Program-made: the position numbers and the translations under genes | The notes under the pieces: model-generated | Database searches by the model: none | The model's input: only the letters and a program-made list of their open reading frames with translations | Told to the model about the DNA's origin: nothing | NCBI GenBank assembly: GCA_051881075.1 | Contig: JBJEPE010000033.1 | Span: 3,638 to 67,637 of the forward strand | Reading direction: 5' to 3' | Source of the DNA: RUG14223 sp051881075 | GTDB taxonomy: Bacteria; Bacillota; Clostridia; Oscillospirales; Acutalibacteraceae | DNA length: 64,000 nt | In this document: positions 59,989 to 64,000 of the stretch, piece after piece | Numbering within the stretch: position 1 is the stretch's first letter | How the letters are laid out: every line of letters begins with the position of its first letter

Positions 59989-62189
59989 TGGCTCATGTTC
60001 AGGTACATTATCAGGATTATGAGGAGCTTGTAGAGTTACTGCAAACGTCAGAGCAATCCTACGATATGGAAAAAATTGATAAAGCCTATCACTTTGCACT
60101 GGATGCTCACGGCGACCAGAGGCGTATATCGGGAATACCGTATATACTGCATCCTACGTCAGTTGCCTGCATACTTGTAGATTTAGGTATGGACACAGAC
60201 TGTATAATAGCCGCCCTTCTGCATGATGTTGTAGAGGATACTCCCGTAACGCTTGAGGAGGTTTCAGGATTATTCGGCAGTACTATCGCAAGGCTCATAG
60301 ACGGTGTTACCAAGCTTGGCAAGCTGCCTAGTAATATACAGACTAAAGAGGAACAACAGGCAGAGAATGTAAGAAAGATGATGTTCGCTATGCAACAGGA
60401 CATCAGAGTTATCATTATAAAGCTTGCGGACAGGCTTCATAATATGCGCACCATAGAATGTATGAAAGAGCAAAAGCGCAGGGATAAAGCACTTGAAACA
60501 ATGGAGGTTTTCGCTCCTATTGCTCACAGACTTGGTATAAGAAAGATTAAAGAAGAGCTTGAAGACTTATCTTTGCAGTATCTTGACCCTATAGCATATG
60601 CTGATATTGAAAAAAGTCTTACACGTATGAAAGAGGACAGAGAGCAGTTTATCGAAAGTATAAAGCAGAGAATAAAGGACAGAATATCCGACGCTGTACC
60701 TAACGCATACATTGAGGGCAGAGTTAAAAGTATAAACGGAATTTACCGCAAAACCATAGTTCAGGGTAAGACCATTGAACAAATTTACGATATTTTTGCA
60801 GTAAGAGTAATTGTCGATACCGTTGCGGATTGTTACAATGTTTTAGGCTTGATACATGAGATATTCCAGCTTGTGCCTAACAGATTTAAGGATTATATAT
60901 CAATGCCTAAGCCTAATATGTATCAATCGTTGCACTCAACCGTTATAGGCAGAGAGGGCATACCATTTGAGGTACAGATACGTACATGGGATATGCACCA
61001 TACTGCCGAATACGGTATTGCCGCACATTATAAGTATAAGCACGGCTTAACACAGGACGGTAGCAAAAATAGTTCTATGGAAGATAAGCTGACATGGGTT
61101 CGCAAAATTCTTGAAAATCAAAACGAGGACGATGCCGTAGAGCTTGTTAAAAATATAAAGACCGACCTGGTGCCTGAGGAGGTATTTGTGCTTACGCCTA
61201 AGGGTGATGTTATAACCTTGCCTCAGGGGGCTACGGTTATAGATATGGCATATGCCATACACTCAGCAGTAGGCAACAGAATGATAGGCGCAAAAGTGAA
61301 TAACCGTATTGTACCTATCGACTATCAGGTAAAAACAGGCGAGATAGTAGAGATAATAACAACTAAAGAAGAAGTGCAGGGCCCCCGCAGAGATTGGCTA
61401 AAGATTGTTAAGACCAGCGAGGCAAGAGGAAAAATACGTCAATGGTTTAAACGTGAAAAACGTGACGAAAATATAGTAGAGGGTAAGTCTGAGCTTGACC
61501 GTGAGCTAAGACGAAACGGAATAATAATCCCGGAAAAAGACTTGCCAACCTATGTTTCCGAGATTATGAAGCGAAATAACTGCAACACTATAGAAGATTT
61601 CTATGCCGCTATAGGTTACGGCGGTGTGCAGATATGGAGATTTCTGCCTCGGCTTAAGGATGAGTACAACAAGCGCAACACACCTACGGTAAGTGAACCT
61701 GCCGCAGTCATAAAAAGTTTACCTGAGAAGAAGAAACCAAACGGCGGCGTAATAATTGAGGGCGTGGACGATGTACTCATAAAGCTTTCAAAGTGCTGTA
61801 ATCCATTGCCGGGTGATGATATAATCGGATTTATCACACGTGGATACGGTGTTTCAATACACAAACGTTCATGTACTAATGTACCTGACGACCTGGCAAA
61901 TGCGATAGAACCCGAACGTTGGGTAAAAGCATACTGGGAGGGCGAGATAAAGGACGAGTTCCAGTCAACGCTTGAAATAATCGCAAGCGACAGACGCGGA
62001 CTGCTTGCTGATATTACAAATCAGCTTTCGGCTATGCACATTTATATACACGCCCTTAATTCAAGAGAAGTAAAGAATAATCAGGCCGTAATCAGCGCAA
62101 CTATAACGGTAAGCGGTAAAGAGCATTTGCGCTCTGTTATCCAGAGATTAGAGAAAATCAAAGGTATAACATCTATAACACGTTCATAA
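59988..62189 (+). CDS. relA: Bifunctional (p)ppGpp synthetase/hydrolase
   Basis: The 733-residue stringent-response enzyme makes and degrades (p)ppGpp. Seen in order: an HD hydrolase domain ('ALLHDVVEDTPVTLEE'), the synthetase domain ('DIFAVRVIVDTVADCYNVLG', 'YQSLHSTVIG'), a TGS domain ('VFVLTPKGDVITLPQGATVI'), a conserved Cys block ('KLSKCCNPLPGDDI') and a C-terminal ACT domain. All HD residues look intact, so it is the Rel type. Gene order recJ-relA-dtd is usual in Firmicutes. Confidence 0.97.
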   Translation: MAHVQVHYQDYEELVELLQTSEQSYDMEKIDKAYHFALDAHGDQRRISGIPYILHPTSVACILVDLGMDTDCIIAALLHDVVEDTPVTLEEVSGLFGSTIARLIDGVTKLGKLPSNIQTKEEQQAENVRKMMFAMQQDIRVIIIKLADRLHNMRTIECMKEQKRRDKALETMEVFAPIAHRLGIRKIKEELEDLSLQYLDPIAYADIEKSLTRMKEDREQFIESIKQRIKDRISDAVPNAYIEGRVKSINGIYRKTIVQGKTIEQIYDIFAVRVIVDTVADCYNVLGLIHEIFQLVPNRFKDYISMPKPNMYQSLHSTVIGREGIPFEVQIRTWDMHHTAEYGIAAHYKYKHGLTQDGSKNSSMEDKLTWVRKILENQNEDDAVELVKNIKTDLVPEEVFVLTPKGDVITLPQGATVIDMAYAIHSAVGNRMIGAKVNNRIVPIDYQVKTGEIVEIITTKEEVQGPRRDWLKIVKTSEARGKIRQWFKREKRDENIVEGKSELDRELRRNGIIIPEKDLPTYVSEIMKRNNCNTIEDFYAAIGYGGVQIWRFLPRLKDEYNKRNTPTVSEPAAVIKSLPEKKKPNGGVIIEGVDDVLIKLSKCCNPLPGDDIIGFITRGYGVSIHKRSCTNVPDDLANAIEPERWVKAYWEGEIKDEFQSTLEIIASDRRGLLADITNQLSAMHIYIHALNSREVKNNQAVISATITVSGKEHLRSVIQRLEKIKGITSITRS

Positions 62190-62221
62190 CAAATTATATC
62201 TATATAGGTGAGAGGTGCTTA

Positions 62222-62683
62222 ATGCAAGCAGTAATACAGCGAGTAGCTCACGCAAGCGTAACGGTAGACGGTGAGCTGATAAATGAAATAGGCAGGGGCT
62301 TTTTAGTACTGGTAGGAATATGTCAAGAAGATACAGAATCAGATGCTGATATCCTTGCGGCTAAAATATCGGGACTGCGAATTTTTGAGGACGAAAACGG
62401 AAAGATGAATTTACCGCTAAGCTCGGTAAACGGAGAGATACTTGCAATATCAAATTTTACTCTTTACGCTGACTGCCGCAAGGGTAAACGTCCGTCCTTT
62501 ATAAATGCGGCATTACCGCAAGAGGCCTTGCCGTTATATGATTATTTTTGTACCAAGCTTAATGAAAACGGCGTGCAAAGTGTAAAAAAGGGTGTTTTCG
62601 GGGCGGATATGAAGGTATCACTCTTAAATGACGGTCCTATTACTATTGTATTGAAATCAGAGGAGCTGAAAAAGCATGGTTGA
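62222..62683 (+). CDS. dtd: D-aminoacyl-tRNA deacylase
   Basis: The 153-residue enzyme removes D-amino acids from tRNA. Seen: 'MQAVIQRVAHASVTVDGE' at the N-terminus, 'GRGFLVLVGICQEDT', 'SNFTLYADCRKGKRPSF' and the Gly-cisPro motif in 'LLNDGPITIVL'. AGAGGTG precedes the ATG. Its end overlaps the MBL-fold gene by 8 bp. Confidence 0.97.
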   Translation: MQAVIQRVAHASVTVDGELINEIGRGFLVLVGICQEDTESDADILAAKISGLRIFEDENGKMNLPLSSVNGEILAISNFTLYADCRKGKRPSFINAALPQEALPLYDYFCTKLNENGVQSVKKGVFGADMKVSLLNDGPITIVLKSEELKKHG

Positions 62684-63320
62684 TATAAAAGTTTATCCCG
62701 TAGGAATACTTGAAACAAACTGCTACCTTATAACAGACACCGAAAGCGGCGATATGGCAGTTGTTGATTGCGGTGCCAAGTCTGAGGAGCTTTTAAATGA
62801 GATAAATTCACGAGAAAAGGGAAAAGTCAAATATATTTTGCTTACTCATGGACATTTTGACCATACAACCGGTGTTGAATGGCTTAAAAATGAAACTAAT
62901 GCACAAGTTGTGATAAGTGAAAAGGAAAATAACTTTACATTAAAAGATAACCTATCTATAGTAGAAAGACGTACTTTTCCGCAAAAATTCATCGCAGATA
63001 TTACCGTTAATGAGGGCGATGTGTTGGAACTGGGAAGGACAAAAATATCTGTTATCGAAACACCGGGTCATTCCGCAGGCAGCGTATGCTATCGCATAGA
63101 AAATTATTTATTCTGCGGCGATACAATTATGTGTGAAACCATAGGAAGAACGGATCTGCCCACAGGCAATATGAATGAGATGGCACAAACTCTAAAAAAG
63201 CTTGCCGCCATTAAAGATGATTTGCAGCTTTTTCCGGGACACGGAGAAGGCTCTACTCTTGAACATGAAAAGAAATACAACGCATATATGAGGATGTCTT
63301 ATGAGGCTTTATATAAATAA
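62676..63320 (+). CDS. MBL-fold metallohydrolase (glyoxalase II-like)
   Basis: The 214-residue hydrolase has the metal motif 'LLTHGHFDHTTGVEWL' (HxHxDH), further ligands in 'IETPGHSAGSVCYR' and 'YLFCGDTIMC', and a last His in 'LFPGHGEGS'. It is the type that follows relA-dtd in clostridia and resembles hydroxyacylglutathione hydrolase, but the physiological thioester is unknown. It overlaps genes on both sides. Confidence 0.92.
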   Translation: MVDIKVYPVGILETNCYLITDTESGDMAVVDCGAKSEELLNEINSREKGKVKYILLTHGHFDHTTGVEWLKNETNAQVVISEKENNFTLKDNLSIVERRTFPQKFIADITVNEGDVLELGRTKISVIETPGHSAGSVCYRIENYLFCGDTIMCETIGRTDLPTGNMNEMAQTLKKLAAIKDDLQLFPGHGEGSTLEHEKKYNAYMRMSYEALYK

Positions 63321-64000
63321 CAATACGTTTCATTATGAACTTGAAAATCTTTGTCGGATATTCTTTCCAAACGATAAAATAGAAGTAGTAAAAGATGCCG
63401 TACCACAGATTGAAGAAACCGACTTCGTATTGATACAACTTGATGACCTATTAGATGATATCAAAATCACAGTTAAAGTCAGCTTTAGTGACTTTTCAAA
63501 GGTAAGCGAAAAACAGTTCAGTAATAATACCGGCCTTGATGACCTTGAGCGTGAAACGGCAGTGATGTTATTCGATATACTTACTGAATATACTCAGGTC
63601 ATTCCGCCGTGGGGAATACTTACAGGTGTGCGCCCCATAAAGCTTGCCAGACGTATGATTGATACTTACGGTAAAGAATTTACAGAAAGTTATTTTAAGG
63701 ATAAATTAAAGGTATCGCAAGACAAAGTCAGGCTTGCAATGATAACAGAAGCAAACGAAAGAAAGATACTGGAATTATCACGTAAAGAGTCATACAGCCT
63801 GTATGTTTCTATCCCTTTTTGTCCCACCAGATGCAGTTACTGCTCATTTGTTTCTCAGTCAATAGAAAAGGCAAAACGTCTGATTGAGCCTTATGTTGAG
63901 AAGCTTTGTGAAGAATTAAAAGAAACCGCAAAAATTATGTCTGGGCTTAACCTAAGGCTTGAAACCGTATATATAGGCGGGGGTACACCGACAACATTAA
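63301..64000 (+). CDS. hemZ: Coproporphyrinogen dehydrogenase HemZ, 3' end cut by window edge
   Basis: About 233 codons are present. The N-terminal 160 residues are the HemZ-specific extension ('IPPWGILTGVRPIKLARRM'), followed by the radical SAM domain with its cluster motif in 'SIPFCPTRCSYCSFVSQS' and 'VYIGGGTPTTL' at the edge. The ATG at 63301 lies inside the end of the MBL gene (20-bp overlap) with GAGG 7 nt upstream. Members of this family are annotated for anaerobic porphyrin synthesis, but this window has no other heme gene besides hemW, so the role is open. Confidence 0.92.
   Translation, partial: MRLYINNNTFHYELENLCRIFFPNDKIEVVKDAVPQIEETDFVLIQLDDLLDDIKITVKVSFSDFSKVSEKQFSNNTGLDDLERETAVMLFDILTEYTQVIPPWGILTGVRPIKLARRMIDTYGKEFTESYFKDKLKVSQDKVRLAMITEANERKILELSRKESYSLYVSIPFCPTRCSYCSFVSQSIEKAKRLIEPYVEKLCEELKETAKIMSGLNLRLETVYIGGGTPTTL

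Noticed and set aside
1..64000. Mobile elements or prophage
   Set aside because: No transposase, integrase, phage structural gene or long terminal inverted repeat was found on either strand.

Overview
The window reads as chromosomal DNA of an anaerobic, spore-forming member of the Clostridia (Bacillota), most like the Ruminococcaceae and possibly close to Ruminococcus bromii. Seen in the sequence: a secreted GH13 amylase carrying starch-binding modules and a dockerin; a second secreted dockerin protein; the sporulation genes yunB and spoVM; a DnaI/DnaD primosome pair; a Firmicutes-type LexA box; strong purine-rich ribosome binding sites and many TTG starts; and AT-rich intergenic DNA. The species assignment is inference. 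No rRNA, CRISPR array, insertion sequence, integrase or prophage gene was found, and the gene content is mostly core genome.

Layout. 1-2.4 kb (minus): a PFL/UPF0210 gene cut by the window edge, its ACT partner, and rodA. 2.8-6.9 kb (plus): fhs, tsaE-tsaB, rpiB, upp. 7-14.8 kb: an esterase (minus), then ppx-ppk (polyphosphate), pfkA, a PH-domain protein and a CorA transporter. 14.8-17.7 kb: a CAT-anticodon tRNA with its own promoter and terminator, a TMEM164-like membrane protein, an HprK-like kinase plus PqqD pair, and yunB. 17.7-24.1 kb: a small Cys protein, pgeF, an SOS-controlled dinB unit, mscS, dnaD-dnaI and tRNA-Gly. 24.3-28.7 kb: the large amylase. 28.8-31.2 kb (minus): an XRE regulator and a DUF4173-type membrane protein with a proline-rich 45-bp repeat. 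31.4-38.7 kb: DUF3343 plus a cysteine desulfurase-like enzyme, cdaA-cdaR (c-di-AMP), cca, and a PASTA-domain pseudokinase.

38.8-46.1 kb: an XRE regulator, a histidine phosphatase, a CpsB-type phosphatase, the second dockerin protein, a divergent DprA-like protein, hemW and a THUMP methyltransferase. 46.1-48.6 kb: an ECF sigma factor and a membrane-anchored VWA protein, each preceded by nearly the same promoter-like sequence. 48.7-50.5 kb (minus): prfC and a small membrane protein. 50.7-54.2 kb: a structured leader with an intrinsic terminator, then phenylacetate-CoA ligase, a double ACT protein and an aldehyde dehydrogenase. 54.3-54.6 kb: two very short genes, a 47-residue membrane protein and spoVM. 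54.6-64 kb: a DUF1294 protein, a GH10-like secreted protein, mtaB, then recJ-relA-dtd-MBL hydrolase-hemZ, the last cut by the window edge.

The points most worth following up are: the ECF/VWA pair with twin promoters; two genes (upp and the methyltransferase) whose Shine-Dalgarno sequence is separated from the start codon by a hairpin that would restore normal spacing; the leader upstream of the CoA ligase; the orphan HprK-like/PqqD pair; the PASTA pseudokinase; and two dockerins with different predicted recognition residues.
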